Of a stretch of 64,000 nt of DNA, positions 1 to 12,454 are shown piece after piece. Origin of the DNA: Amanita rubescens (taxonomy: Eukaryota > Basidiomycota > Agaricomycetes > Agaricales > Amanitaceae). Numbering within the stretch: position 1 is the first letter of the stretch; each line of letters opens with the position of its first letter. The translations under genes and the position numbers were made by a program. The DNA is taken from the NCBI GenBank assembly GCA_015039365.1, contig WION01000021.1:186001-250000 (forward strand), written 5' to 3'. A model generated the notes under the pieces. It saw only the letters and a list, made by a program, of their open reading frames with translations. It made no database searches and was not told the origin of the DNA.

Positions 1-146
1 TACCCCAAGTATTTCACCAAGTATTCGTACTATTCTACACTTAAATTGTAACATATTAACTAATACATTGTCTTTCAAACGCGCCAATACAGCAGACTGA
101 TTGATACCTGGCAATTGATACAACGCCGTTTCCAGCGACTGCTTCA

Positions 147-2988
147 TCACCCCTGCAGACAACCCAACACGATACACAACCCTCTTGTTGTAACTACTGC
201 CCTTGCCTCGGGTGTGACCAAGACAGTCTGTGTATCATCGATCACTACTGATGGCCCGCTCACCTCTGTCCCGACAGGCAGCGTGTTCAACACATAAACT
301 GGAGTCCTCTCTACCCTTCCAATTTTATCAAAGTACACGCTGCATACCGAGTCAGGGTCGCGGTGAGAAGCAGACCGAATCTGGCTCGAAGCCCGCAGTT
401 CAGCGAGTTCGGCGTAAATCGAAGGACCAAGCGTATCAAATGTCTTGCCTGTTCCTCGGACCTACTTACAGTCATTAAAGAAGAGTCGTTACAATAATCA
501 GGAACGGAAGCAGACCTTGATATCATCCACGATGATATTCTTCGTATCCAACAAAAACCCAAATTGGGTTTTATACTCCTTCTTGAATGCGCTCTCAAAG
601 TCTTCTTCATTCTGTGGCCCTAGAGCCGGAACCACCATCAACGCCGTGTCAGTCCCATCGAATCGCATATTGAGCATTCTCTCAACGTGGACTCTACTCC
701 CTTCGAATCCCTGCCTCTTCAACTCTGCGCGGACGTTAGATTCGAGTTTATCCAACCTGGAGCGGAGAGACGGGATATTGGTAGGCGTGTAGAACGCCGA
801 TGATGGCTCTTGCAGTTCGAATGCACTGCGAAAGGACAGTGAGGTTTAATACTTAAAATACGGGAAGAGAGGGAAAACGCACCGATCTGCAAGGTGCAAG
901 CCGTAGGCAGACAGAATGGAGCTATACCGGTGAATGATAATCGTAGTGATGCCCAACAGCCGTGCGATCTCACAGGCGTGTTGGCCGCCTGCCCCTCCAA
1001 ACGACGCGAGTCTGTTGAGTCCTTGCGTATTAGAATAAAGGTAACAACCAGAAGGGGTAGGATGCCCACATGTGTTTAGAAGTAGCATGTCCCCTTGCTT
1101 CCGTCAATGCACGAATAGGTCTACACATCGTCTCGTTTGCAACTTTGATATATCTGAGCAACAGTGAAAAAATGGTTTTCTAGACTCATCGTGGTAACGG
1201 CATGCATACTTACCCATACACAATTTCATCCAATGTCTTTTTCTCTCCATCGATACTCGCATTAATCTCCTTCGCGAGCTCTTTAAATGCTCGGCGAGTC
1301 GCGTCGACATCCAGAGGCTCTTTTGCAGATTTGCCGAATATCTTGGGGAAGTATTCAGGCAAGAGTCTTCCCAGAAAGAGGTTGGCATCGGTTATAGCCA
1401 GAGGACCGCCTTTGCTGGTTTTCGCGTAAATAAGAAATGGTCCTATAAGAAAAGGCATTGATCACGTACCGGTAACAGACAGGTCCTGGTTCTGCGCCGG
1501 CACTTTCGGGACCTGCTTGGAATAATCCGTTGCGGAAGAAGAGGCGGGACCCTCCGCCCGCCGCGACAGTGTTGATGTCCATTTGGGGCGATTGAATCGT
1601 TACTCCGGCTGTTGTCGTTTCGTACACCAGTTCGTACCGGCCATTGAACCGTGATACATCGGTAGATGTACCGCCAACGTCTAACCTGAAAAGCAAAGAG
1701 GTAAGACAGAGGATAGAGGAAAAGGAAGGTTAAGCATTTTGTTACCCAATGACAGGCCTCCTATCTTCTTTATCCCAACTCGTCAACGCATATCCAACCA
1801 CACCACCTGCAGGTCCGCTCAAAATGCTCTTCAAGCCTGAGAAGTTCTTCAAATCCACCAATCCTCCATCACTACTCATAAATTCGACGCGTGGACTTGC
1901 GACACTCGCATCCTGCAACTTTTCGTCGAAACCCTGGAAAAACCCATCTAGGTAATCTTTCAGAATAGGCGTGAGGTAAGCATCGGCGGTAGAGGAGACG
2001 CCTCGAGGGACCATTTTGATCATAGGGAGAAGGGCAGCGGATTCGGAGACATGAGTAAAGCCGATGGAACGTGCGAGATCGCCGATGAGCCGTTCATGGT
2101 CGGGGAAGGTATAAGAGTGAACGAGTACAACGGCGAGGGAACGGTACCCTTCGTTATAGAGTCGTTCCAGATCGGCTCTGACGGCATCCATGTCAGGTTT
2201 CTTGATCAGCCTTACTGCCTCCCCTGATAGGCCCCGCACAATCTCCCCCGGTCCTTCTGCATCCCCAACGCCATCCCAGCCTTTCCCGCGGTATCCCCTC
2301 TTGATGCTGGGCTTGTCACTATCGCCGCTGTCGCCGAACTGGATCGCGTGCTCCTCGAAGAGCGGATCTGAGGTAAACCCCACGAGAGTCACGCGTTCAT
2401 CCACTTCGACCACGGTAGAGTAGAGAGGGGCCGGTCTGCGGATGTTGAGGTCAAATATTTTGGGTCTGGATTGGTTTCCGATGAGAAGGAGATCTTTGAA
2501 CCCTTTGGTGATGAGGAGAGCATGTTTGTGTCCTTTGCGCTCAAGGAGAGCGTTGGTTGCGACGGTGGTGGACAGGCGGATGTAATCTGACGTCAAGGTG
2601 AATGTAAACGGACATACGTAGGTCTCAGGACAAACAGACGCACCAATTTTGTCCGTTGGTAAAACTGACCCGCTGGGTATCGATTCACCCGTTGCGATCT
2701 CGAGAATGCGTCTGATGCCTTCCGTGGGAGCGTCCCTGTAGTTGGCTGGGTCTTGCGAGACTGATCAGGAGTGTCAGCGAGTCATCCAGCGTTCCAGATG
2801 ACAAGTGTAAGGCACTTGCGTAGTTTCACTACGGTTTCCGTGGTTTTGGTGGGATCATCTGGATCCGGATACGATCTAATGTGCGTCACGGTAAGCAATA
2901 AAGAATGAATGAGAAAAACTCACGCAAAGACATCGCAGAAAGTGCCACCTCTGTCAGCAGAAATGCGGATGGATCTGTCTGGTATCAT
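147..2988 (-). CDS. 5-oxoprolinase (ATP-hydrolysing), 5' part, apparently truncated
   Basis: Cytosolic 5-oxoprolinase opens 5-oxo-L-proline to glutamate using ATP in the gamma-glutamyl cycle. The start chosen (2986-2988) gives [20 protein letters not shown], the family N-terminus with its nucleotide-binding DRGGTF motif. Later exons show [20 protein letters not shown] (about 2530-2596), a [11 protein letters not shown] block, [15 protein letters not shown] (about 1650), [10 protein letters not shown] and [15 protein letters not shown] (about 1510), [16 protein letters not shown] (about 1110) and [19 protein letters not shown] (about 970). At least seven short introns separate them. This covers the HyuA-like half of a protein usually near 1300 residues. 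The frame stops at 147, and the next 146 bases to the window edge do not show the expected DPIQLS..HRFMSIAEQMG start of the HyuB half. The gene is therefore truncated, rearranged, or has an unusually long intron at the edge. Family call is secure; integrity is not. Confidence 0.9.
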
Positions 2989-3438
2989 CGCAGATGTGAG
3001 CGCGCCAGTGGATATCCGCGGCGGCACCGGCTATTTCCGTCAGACCGTTAAGTTGTCCTGGACCTCGCCTCGTGACCCGCACTCCTTCCTGCTCCTTTGC
3101 ACAGGTCAAGGCTCGACGTGACATGCAGGCCCTCTAACTGCTTTTTTGGATGGTACTCCCACGGGACGGTCCACACACTTATACCATTAGTAGCCAGGCA
3201 GATGGAATCGTGAGTCGTGATCAGGAATTTCGTGCGCATTAAAGCACACGATAATCAGTATCTGCCCTGTCTACGGTTTGAACATCATCGGAAGAATGAT
3301 CATAATCTGACAAGCCCCCGGTCCAATTATAGACTTTATACCAACATCTCTTCAAAACGCGTCCACCACGGTATCACAGGCTTATTATCATCATCATGAC
3401 CACTCCATTGCCGCCTCTCAAGTGTGCGTGACGTGTGG

Positions 3439-5167
3439 TCACGGCTCATTAAAAATAACCACATAAAACCAAGGAAAAACAAACAGAAAATCAAAACACG
3501 GTAATGCCGGAAGATATCCTGGGGGGAAAAGGTTCAAATTTGGTTGATGTAGAAAGAGGAGAACCATTACATTGATCGTCCATGCAGGTAGGCGTTTCTG
3601 CTTCTCGCTGGGATGCAGATGGTCCGAACGAGGTCGCAGCCAAATCCCTACTATTGGCAGCTGATCGAACATTGAGGGCGAGACATGTAGTGGCGGCTTG
3701 GAGGCAGCGACTGCAGGCAAAGCAACGTCGGATAAGCCATTGGAAAGCGCCCACTCATTCTTTACGCAACTGTGCTGTGTGGGTGCAGATCCTTGAAGTA
3801 TATCCCATATCATCATTCTTTCCACAACATCTTCTATCGCTGGTCTCGTCTTCTTTTCCTTCCAGCAGTCCTGCATCAATTTCCATGCCCCGTCACTCAA
3901 AGATGGCACTTCCAATCGAGGCGGACGCTCCCTTCGAAGAACAACCTTGGTGAAGATTTGAATCTCATTCAAACGGGAAAACGGCACGGCATCATAGTGG
4001 ATCTGTGCATCTCAGACGTTATTAAATCGCCAGGATATTTTTTACTACTTACCTCGTAATAAAGACAACCGAATGCATATACATCTGATTTTTGCGTTCT
4101 TGCCATCGATTGGTCATCATCTTCGGCGTCCCCATCACCGAATAACTCGGGCGCGGCAAAATTATGATGTAGCGCTCCCGACTTTGTAACGGTAGCCTCT
4201 AAATGTCGGGTTAGTCCAAAGTCGGCAATTTGGACGTGAAAGTTGGAATCCAAGAGGACGTTGTCCTAATACTAGTGTTAGGATTCTGATGTATTGTTCT
4301 TCAGGTAGAATCATTACCCCTCGAAGATCACCGTGAACTACGCCTTCCGAATGGATATATTGAATGCCCTGAGCCACTTCCAGCATTTGTAAGAAAGTGA
4401 GTATCGTAAGTTATCGAAGGTTGGATAACCGTACTCGTTCTTCTATCACGTTTGTTGGTGGCTTTGCTGTTTTCCGCCATTGTGCCAAAGTGCCGTTCTT
4501 CATATACGGTGAAACAAGGAATAGTTGCGATGCGTTTTGATCTTCGTAGATCCCCAACAAAGGAAGTACAAACTTGTGATTCAGGGATCGCCACGTCAAC
4601 GCTTCACGACAAAAATCCTATTCGAAGCAAAAGTCTATAACTCAAGTCGTGAGATCTATGGGCAACTTACAGAATAATTATGAGGAGCATTTTTATGCAG
4701 ATATTTCAGCGCCACGAGCGCTCCTCCTAATTCCCCCTTGAAAACATGCCCGAACCCTCCACGACCAATGTAATCGTGGACAGTTACTTCTTTCATAAAT
4801 AAAGACCTTGGTATGATGGGCATCGTTGATGCGACCTTCAACAGCAGCCGCCTCGCACGCCCGTCGGTCTTCAAGTCTTCACCGGAACGTGATAAGAGGC
4901 CATTGCAAAGCAGGTAGAGCACGAAATCCAGCAGATTCCTGGCGTCTGAAACATCGTTTACATGTGGCGCAATTTTGACGTAGTCCTCTTGCGATAATAG
5001 TTCGCGCATAATATTGATAGTACCTGCATTCGATACACGTGTGGGCTGAGGCTGCTGCTTCCGACATAAGTAAAGCGTATGTGAACCCTTTAAAGACATA
5101 CACTCTTCAAATCTTCAAGAATAGCATATAGCAACGAAAGGGTACGACTGCCTGGATTATGTGACAT
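3439..5167 (-). CDS. TKL-type protein kinase, HGDLRG family (tandem copy 1)
   Basis: Probable Ser/Thr (tyrosine-kinase-like) protein kinase of the family expanded in Agaricomycetes. A small first exon at 5167 encodes MSHNPGSRTLSLL and is followed by an intron. The next exon has an alpha-helical N-region, then the glycine loop DYIGRGGFGHVFKGELGG and the ATP-anchoring lysine in VALKYL (about 4680-4760). Further exons give WRSLNHKFVLPLLGIY, the catalytic loop VHGDLRG|DNVLLD (HRD replaced by HGD, usual here) split by an intron, ADFGLTRHLE, the APE-type AAPELFGD and SDVYAFGCLYYE, then the C-lobe with SLSDGAWKLMQDCW (about 3900). Downstream residues to 3439 are low-complexity and hydrophobic, so the true stop may lie in an unspliced 3' intron. 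All core catalytic motifs look intact. The target is unknown. A damaged tandem copy lies upstream of it. Confidence 0.85.
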
Positions 5168-5562
5168 GACCGAGCGAGAGTGTGCGATGGAGAGGAAGAC
5201 CTGCCATGTTTCTGCCTTGAACAGCTTTTCTGCAAACACGCGGTAAGAGCACGACTCGGAGTGACGTGACTAATCGCGTGACTGTGGTCCTTTTCTGCTC
5301 TTTTCAAATTTAATGCACAGGCTCGACGAGACGCTTGCAGGCCCTCTAACTGCTTCTTTTGGATGCTCCCACCAGACGGTCCACGCGCTTATACTATTAG
5401 CCAGGCACACTGAAGGATGAAATCGTCGCATTTGTCGTGATCAGGAATTTTGTCCATCCAACTTCGCACATTAAAGCACGTTAACTATCCACCCTGTCTA
5501 CAGTAACACCCAGAAGAATTCCGGAATGATCGTAACCTGACCAGCCCCCGATCCAATTCCAA

Positions 5563-7446
5563 TTATGGACTTTTTGACATCATTGTCATTATTGTCACGG
5601 GCTCTGTAGGCATCGTCACTACTGTCCAGGGAGTTTGAAACATCGTGACATATGATACGGCTGTTTTCGTGGTGCTCGTGGTTACAGCTGCAGCTGCCAG
5701 TCTTTCCGCCAATGTGGGTTGTTCAATTGTTTCGGTCCGTTGTTCAACTGTGGATTGCGCAACCGTGCTTCGCATGTGGTCAAGGCTCGTTATAAATAAC
5801 CACATAAAACCAGGGAAAAACAAATAGAAAAACAAAATACGGTATTTCCGGAATATATCCTCGGGAAAAGGGTTCAAATTGGTTAACGTAAAAAGGGAAG
5901 AGACCCTTACATTGATCGCCCATCCGGGACTGAACATCATTGACAGCGAGAGTGGAGGCTCGGGGGCAGTGACTGTAAGTAAAGCAACGTCGGAGAAGCC
6001 ATTGGAAAACGCCCGCTCGTTCTTTGCGCATCTGTGCTGCGTGGGTGCAGATTCTTGAAGCGTCTCCCATACCACCATTCTTTTCACAACATCTTCTATC
6101 CCTGGTCTCGTCGTCTTTTCCTTCGCCCAGCACTCCTGCATCAATTTCCATGCCCTGTCACTCAAAGATGGGACTTCTAATCGAGGCGGACGCTCCCCTC
6201 GACAGACGACCTTGATGATTTGCATCTCCTTCAAACCAGCAAACGGCACAACATCATAGTGGATCTGTGGATTTCAGGCGTTATAAATCACTAGGACATT
6301 TTTTTACTACTTACCTCGTAATAAAGACAGCCGAACGCATATATATCCGACAGTTGCGTTCTTGCCATCGATTGGTCATCATCCTCAGTGTCATCTTCGG
6401 CATCCCAATCACCAAATAACTCGGGCGCGGCAAAATTATGATGTAGCGCTCCCGACTTTGTAACGGTAGCCTCTAAATGTCGGGTTAGTCCAAAATCGGC
6501 GATTTGGACGTGAAAGTTGGAATCCAAGAGGACGTTGTCCTAATAGCTGTGTTAGGATTCCGATGTGTTGTTATTCAGGTAGAATCGTTACCCCTCGAAG
6601 ATCACCGTGAACTACGCCTTCTGAATGGATGTACTGAATGCCCTGAGCCACTTCCAGCATCTGTAGGAAAGTGAGTATCATGAGTGGTCGAAGGTCGGAT
6701 ATGATAACCGTACTCGTTCCCCTATCTTAAGTGTTGATGGATTTGCAGCTTTTCGCCATTGTGCTAGAGTGCCGTTCTTCATATACGGTGAAACAAGAAA
6801 TAGCTGCGACGCGTCTTGATCTTCGTAGATCCCCAACAAGGGAAGTACAAACCTGTGATCGAGGGATCGCCATGTCAAAGCTTCCCGACAAAAGTCCTGT
6901 TGGAGCAAAAATTCACAACCAGTGGCGTAAAATCCGCGGGCAACTTACGATACTGTTATGACGAGCATTCTTATATAGAAATTTCAGCGCCACGAGGGCT
7001 CCTCCTAATTCTCCCTTCACAACAAGCCCGAACGCGGCTAATGTAGTCGGGGCCGACCTTCATAGTTACTCCTTTTATGAATAAAGACCTCGGTATGACA
7101 GGCATCGTTGATGCGACCTTCAACAGTAGTCGCCTCGCCCGTCAACTTTCCTTCAATTCTCCATTGGAATGCGATTCATTGCGAAGCAGGGGGAGTATGA
7201 AATCCAGCAGATGCTCGGCGTCTGAAGCATTGTTTATATGTGCCGCAATTTTGATATAGTCTCTCTGCGATAATAGTTCGCGCATAGTATTGATAGTACC
7301 GGCATTTGATATACGGGTGGACTGAGGCTGCTGCTGGCCCCAACGTAAGTAAAGCGTATGTAAACCTTTTAAAAACATACGTTTTTCAAATCTTCAAGAA
7401 TAGCACGTAACAACGAAAGAGTACGGCTGTCTGGATTATGTGTCAT
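5563..7446 (-). pseudogene. TKL-type protein kinase (tandem copy 2), frameshifted in the glycine-rich loop
   Basis: Paralog of the kinase at 3439-5167, with the same exon plan: MTHNPDSRTLSLLRAILEDL at 7446, intron, the N-region at 7142-7320, WRSLDHRFVLPLLGIY, HGDLRG|DNVLLD, ADFGLTRHLE, AAPELFGD, SDIYAFGCLYYE and the C-lobe SLSDRAWKLMQECW. Around 7025-7060 it differs from copy 1 by a 9-base in-frame insertion followed by a 5-base deletion. This removes the G-x-G-x-x-G loop and shifts the frame before the VALK lysine. All downstream motifs remain readable, so the lesion is young or the locus expresses only a fragment. I infer loss of kinase activity. The 3' end reads into an extended Thr/Val-rich tail to 5563, probably not real coding sequence. 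Confidence 0.8.
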
Positions 7447-8430
7447 GACGGGAGGGAGAGTGTGGGATGGGACGGAAGGCCCGCCATGTTCCCGCCTTGG
7501 ATAGCTAAAGGAAGGTGGATTGAGTGACGTGACTAATCGCGTGCGGCGTGACCGGTGACCGCCGTCCTCAAAGGCCTCAACCTCGCCCGCTTTGAACCCA
7601 AACGAACTTGATGATCACACTCCGCAACCCTTTGGCGAAGCGAGTATGTACATACGTTCGTTTTTTCTGTTTGCATCCACCTGACAATATCGAAATAGGG
7701 CTCACACTAGGGTTCACCATAGCGACCGTGCGCACAAGTTCATGAGTCAATTAACATCGACTCGTCTTTTTTCATCCATTTTCTTACTTCATTTTCACCT
7801 GTCCCTCACTCCTTCAGAAACATCAACGACGCATAACGGCTAATCCAAGTGTCGTCCTCGATTTGTTACTCAACGCGGGAGACGCGCACCGCTAAAATGA
7901 TTTATGGATTCAAGTCCAGTTCATAACGTACCCTGTATGTGTGTGAATGAGATTGAATTCCGCACCTACTGGCGCGTGATTTAATCATCATATGACACCT
8001 CTGATGTCACCTTGCGCCCGCGGCCAGCGCTGATACATAGATCCAAGTGGTTGGCGCTATTCGTGACACATATGCTTCGTACAAATACACGGCATGTGCA
8101 TTCCCTTTCCCAGTCCAGAATATATAGTCGCGATTGAACAGAAAGTAGCCGTGAATTAGCTTCAATGCCCGCGATGGCAACAGCCAAGCTAACCCCCAAA
8201 ATGGCTAGATCTGGCAAACTCCGGCAGATCAATGACGGTCCCTGACCCGGCAGTCTAACCAACATTCATGCTTTCGTTCATGATTCTTCGAGGGGCACCG
8301 TTGCTGGTCAACGCTTGCCATCCCAATAAGCTTCCCGACCGCATGTCACTCCTTTTAGCTTCCATTCCCACCAGCTGATCTAGTAGGATTTGTATACTCG
8401 TGCTCGCCCACGTCGCACGGCCACGACACA
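7447..8430. other. Intergenic region
   Basis: Divergent space between the kinase copy on the minus strand and the phosphodiesterase gene on the plus strand. It presumably holds both promoters. No conserved coding exon, tRNA-like fold or repeat was recognised; the open frames here are short and without family features. Confidence 0.5.
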
Positions 8431-9806
8431 ATGCGCGCTTTGTCTCTTTTTCTTCATCTGGTATTGGCTGCACCTCTCTCCGTAATGGGAGCGTTCCAAC
8501 CCATGCGTAGGTAAGTCAGCGCTTACATCGCCGACGTTGCGTGCTCATCTCCCGTCGTACATCACTCAGAGCTACCGTGTGCAATGGACACGCTGAATTA
8601 TGTTCACGTTCGTACGGGAACGTGACGTTTATAGGATCCCATGACTCGTTTGCTTACAGCGATGACCCATTGTTCCGTTAGTGTTCTCTTCTCACCGTCA
8701 CGCACACAGCCTCGTCCTGACAGAATGGGTCTTAGTATCTGCCGACCAACAGGTCGACATCCTGACCCAACTACGTCTGGGCGTTCGGCTACTCCAAGCC
8801 CAATCTCATATGTGTTTATCCTTAAAAGTTACTTCTCTGCATTAAGAACTGAATTCCCAAACAGGTGGAATGGACAGCTAACTTTCTGTCATACGAGTGC
8901 GTGTGCATTTTCCTTATCTGGAGATCTGACAACTCGCCTCCCGATTAGGTTGTGTGCGTTCCCTATCGGTAATCTCACTCATTCCGAATTACTCATCGTC
9001 CACCCATTTTCCAGCTGCTGTATTATGGTGGAACAGTCCTCGACTATCTCATCAAAGTCAAGTCGTTCCTCGACGAGAATCCAACCGAGGTCCTCACTCT
9101 CCTTTTCACGAATCCTGAAAGCCAACCGGTATCAACCGTCTGGGCGCCCGTATTTGACCAAGCGGGTTCGTTGGCCCTCTCATCTCCGTTTACAACCACA
9201 CTGACGAGACGAAAGGTCTCACATCATATATATACGTCCCACCGAATGTCCCAATGAAGTACAGCGACTGGCCAACGTTGGGTGAAATGATTGACTCTGG
9301 AAAGCGCGTTGTCATGTTTCTAGATTACGGTGCCAACACGACTCAGGTTGATTTCATCCTCCCTGAATTCCAGATGGTGCGTTACCGCTCTCTACTTTGG
9401 GCGCATACAAGTACTAACTGGAACTTTTCGTACGCATAGATCTGGGAAACACCTTACGGCTATATCAACGCTTCCTTCCCTTGCTCTATCAGTCGCACCT
9501 CTGGCCCACTGTCCGATGAAGACCACATGTACATGATCAATCACTCTCTCAACAACGACATCTTTGGACTCGTCATCAGTGATCCCGAAGCCGCCTCAAT
9601 CGTCAACGGCGACATGTCGTGCGTACCCTCTTCTTTTTGTTTTTTCGCTCCATCCTCACCTATTCCCTCCCCAACCTAGGATCCTGAACAACGCATATGG
9701 TTGCACCCCTCTTGCCGGTAACCGCAATCCCAATTTCCTACTCCTTGACTTTGTCAACCAAGGCGATGCCTTCCACGCGGCGGATATATTGAACAACCTC
9801 GCGTGA
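8431..9806 (+). CDS. Secreted PLC-like phosphodiesterase (PI-PLC X-like TIM barrel)
   Basis: Predicted extracellular enzyme of the PLC-like phosphodiesterase superfamily. The first exon (ATG 8431) encodes a clean signal peptide, MRALSLFLHLVLAAPLSVMG. Following exons give NVTFIGSHDSFAYSDDP (first catalytic-type His in GSHD), LTQLRLGVRLLQAQSHM, LTFCHTSACAF (second His), GGTVLDYLIKVKSFLDENP with EVLTLLFTNPE, then MKYSDWPTLGEMIDSGKRVV and FLDYGANTTQVDFILPEFQM. The C-terminal exons read DEDHMYMINHSLNNDIFG and NRNPNFLLLDFVNQGDAF. At least five short introns interrupt the gene. The frame closes at 9806, where a GTGAGT donor-like site leaves open one more C-terminal exon (members often end in a Ser-rich, GPI-anchored tail). 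Substrate is unknown for fungal members. Confidence 0.88.
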
Positions 9807-10536
9807 GTATTTGTTCCGTTCCTTGAGTAATCGCGATTCTTCGCGATTTCGGTTCGTCAGATCGTTGACAACCTATCTATTTTTATGTTTCTATATATTT
9901 ATGGGACCGCTTATTCTTACGATACCCTCCACACGCGCGCATTGAAACGTGGCTGGAAACTCTTGGTACACTACTATAATCACACACTCGTTCTTGGGAC
10001 GTCGATCAATCGCCTAACGTGAACATCTAATCACGCGCTAAATTCGCTCCACTGGCAACTGGACGTCAATCATCGAACACCTAACGTTAACATGTGATAT
10101 CATTATTACGTGTCTCCCCCTTGGCATTATTGGACACCTGCAGCGAGACTAACGGCGCCGCGTCTAAAATTAACGTTCTTCAACACATGGTAACTATACC
10201 CGTGATTCTGGTGTTGACGTTGTTGTATCTGTAATTGCTAATTTTGTATCGTTAGATGTTTTCCGTTTTATATGTTTCGAATTCACGAGTTTATGATTAT
10301 GATTTCTAATGGGGTGTGTAACCTAGGTACTCCTGCATACAATAAATAACCCATAACTACTCGTGCATCCAACTGAAATTCCTATCACGACCGGACTCAA
10401 TCCTTCAGTCTGAGGCAGATCACAACCAGTCTAATTCACAATGTGGCATTCCCCAGTGGAGGAGAGAGACATGATTTACAAAAGAAACTTGAACTTAAGC
10501 ATTTATCATCATTGTTTAAATAAACATCCAGTACAG
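9807..10536. other. Intergenic region, AT-rich
   Basis: Three-prime flank of the phosphodiesterase gene and of the convergent small gene on the minus strand. A possible extra 3' exon of the former may lie at about 9910-10020 (open, but no conserved motif). Otherwise nothing recognised. Confidence 0.4.
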
Positions 10537-10914
10537 TCAGACTGAACCCCTCCACGCCTCAATACGACGACTGTTCTTGTTGATTTTTTTGTGATGACGT
10601 TCTTTTGCGGCCCGTGTGTTCCCCCAAAAGAACAGCACCATGTCATCTGCATCCATCTCCTGCCCTGTTCCTGTTCCAGCTCCGCTGTTTTTACAGGCTG
10701 TCGTAGCAACCCTGTTCTGTATAGTGCTTGATGGTCCTGTTGGTGCTGGGACAGGACGAGGAGGATTGGCGAGTCTCTGAAGGACATCCGCACTGTGCCC
10801 CCAGTTTTGGACGGCTGCAGCACCGTAGGTGTAGTGTAGTAAAAGGTCAGATGGTTTCTGCTTCCTAGTGCGTTTCTTGAAAGTGGCATCGCTGTTGTTT
10901 GGAACAAGGGCCAT
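10537..10914 (-). CDS. Small uncharacterised protein (about 125 residues)
   Basis: An intronless frame from ATG 10914 to a stop at 10537. It is basic at both ends (KKRTRKQKPSD near residue 15 and HHKKINKNSRRIEAWR near the C-terminus), with a Pro-rich middle (NPPRPVPAPTGPSS) and an acidic/aromatic patch DADDMVLFFWGNTRAAK. No signal peptide or membrane helix. I do not recognise a domain; the block YTYGAAAVQNWGHSADVL looks constrained rather than random. It could be a small nuclear protein or a relic of a larger gene. Codon phase is clean over the whole length. Confidence 0.45.
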   Translation of the reverse strand: MALVPNNSDATFKKRTRKQKPSDLLLHYTYGAAAVQNWGHSADVLQRLANPPRPVPAPTGPSSTIQNRVATTACKNSGAGTGTGQEMDADDMVLFFWGNTRAAKERHHKKINKNSRRIEAWRGSV

Positions 10915-11234
10915 CGTGTTTGTGTTCGGGGTTACCAGCCGCTGCACCGAGTAACGGCTATCAGTCGGATAACTGACATCTTCCGAAATACCATGTTTTC
11001 GGGCGTGGCATGGAGGAACGTCTTCGGTTTCAAGAATACGGTTTGGAGTCTGGTGGCGACATGCGGATCAGACAAGACAAGCGGGCAGACAAATATGACA
11101 AACTTTGAGAATGGCTATGCGGCGTTGATCGAATAAGCGATGTATGTTAAGGCTTGCAAAGAGGCCATTGCGAATGTCATTAATATTATTCAGTGTCCTC
11201 ACATTCTCGGCGTATTTTGGTCGATTCGCTACGA

Positions 11235-11832
11235 TCAGTTGAAGCCACTAAAATAGTAGCCGAAGGAAGGGAGACGATGAGACATATTCCAGTAGAGGAG
11301 TATGGAACGTACTTTGGAACCCCGGTTATATGGAATGATACGTAAACCAACACACAAAAATGAGTCAACTCCTGTCCACACACAACAAACGTCGCGCTCC
11401 AGCAAGCGCCTGCGAAATTCGCCGTCACGCGTCTCCATAGTTTCCGAAAACACCTTCTGAGTCGCGCTGGTCTTAATGACCTCGAGGTCGATAGCATGGG
11501 CGAGATCTTCGTTGAACAAATAGCATGCCGTAAGTGCATCCATGACAATAATAGCATCGTTAAAGAAACGTACCAAGCATCTCATTTGGAACATAGTGGT
11601 ATATCCCCTGGTCATCCAGGCCTCCATCAATATCAATCCCAATACCGTCAGGTTGAAGATCCAGTACGCCTTCAACGCCGAGGATGCACCAACCAAGGAA
11701 GAGGAGATACTTGCGGGGATTCAAACATAAGTTATGGATGACATCCAAGGGGATCTGCAGATAAAAATGGACCCAATTTTCGTCCTGCAGAAGAATCAAC
11801 GCAACATGACCTTTGGGAACAGAGATAGGCAT
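11235..11832 (-). pseudogene. HNH_2-family endonuclease, truncated and with altered HNH core
   Basis: The N-terminus (ATG 11832) has the family opening GHVALILLQDENWVHFYLQI, then KYLLFLGWCILGVEGVLDL and DQGIYHYVPNEML. Splicing out an intron that starts GTACGTTTC just after ATGCTTG gives ..NEML-DLAHAIDLEVIKTSATQ, followed by EFRRRLLERDVCCVWTGV, the entry to the HNH_2 domain. The expected A/H-HIIPY..G motif reads LRIIPYNRGSK, so the first catalytic His is Arg. The rest of the HNH fold (the N...H part and the C-terminal third) is absent before the stop at 11235. Two intact relatives lie at 40589-41553 and 53917-55251. I infer an inactive remnant. Confidence 0.72.
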
Positions 11833-12454
11833 GATTTAGACCTTCGCTCAGTGTGACGTCACCGCGCATTCCCATGCATGACGACACATGCTCCCTGATG
11901 TGGATCCACTGACTAGATATATGACGCGTCACGATGCCTGTTGAAGTTATGAGCGCATATACGAGGTTGCAATCAATACGGGACAAAAGTTTATCCGCAT
12001 CTCGTCGAACACCTATATTACAGTAAGCGAATTGCTACCGAGAGCAAAAGTAGCGCCGAGACATGTTTCAGGCTCCGCTGCCACGGCCACGCCTGCAACG
12101 TTTCCGAGTCAGTAGTCCCTGTAAAGCGCCGAAGGCTACCATGCGCGAATACCTCCTGGTGAATCTGCTCCCACGACTATCAACGTTGTGTCCAGGCTGG
12201 CTCCGTCCCGACGAGGAACCCGAGGAGCACTCTGGTTGGCGATTTCGATCATGATGGAGATCTTGATGAAGTGGACAATCAGAATGGTGAGGCGAAGATG
12301 TCATGCCCATTGCAGAGTCCGCCTGCTGTTTCTTGGTGAATTGCGCATGCCACGCGGCGCACATGCATGCGTTTACTACGGTTCGTATCATTTTCTGCTC
12401 TTTGTTTTATTATTATTATTTGCGTGCACAGCCCTCCTATTACTAATCAGCTAC
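11833..12454. other. Divergent intergenic region upstream of AGO-A
   Basis: Separates the start of the HNH remnant from the AGO-A promoter. No conserved exon. A frame on either strand at 12060-12390 is open but compositionally random. Microsatellite-like TTATTATTATT at about 12409-12420. Confidence 0.4.

Larger units (their letters stand above)
3098..7510. repeat. Tandem segmental duplication carrying two kinase genes (units about 3098-5230 and 5311-7510)
   Basis: The two units align through coding sequence, introns and flanks. The outer left flank (GCTCGACG..CAGGCCCTCTAACTGCTT at about 3112 and 5321), the shared 3' tail (AATAACCACATAAAACCA near 3455 and 5795) and the 5' flank (GCCATGTT..CTGCCTTG near 5203 and 7483) recur in the same order. 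Unit length is about 2.2 kb. The units differ by many substitutions and small indels, so the duplication is not recent. Confidence 0.9.
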
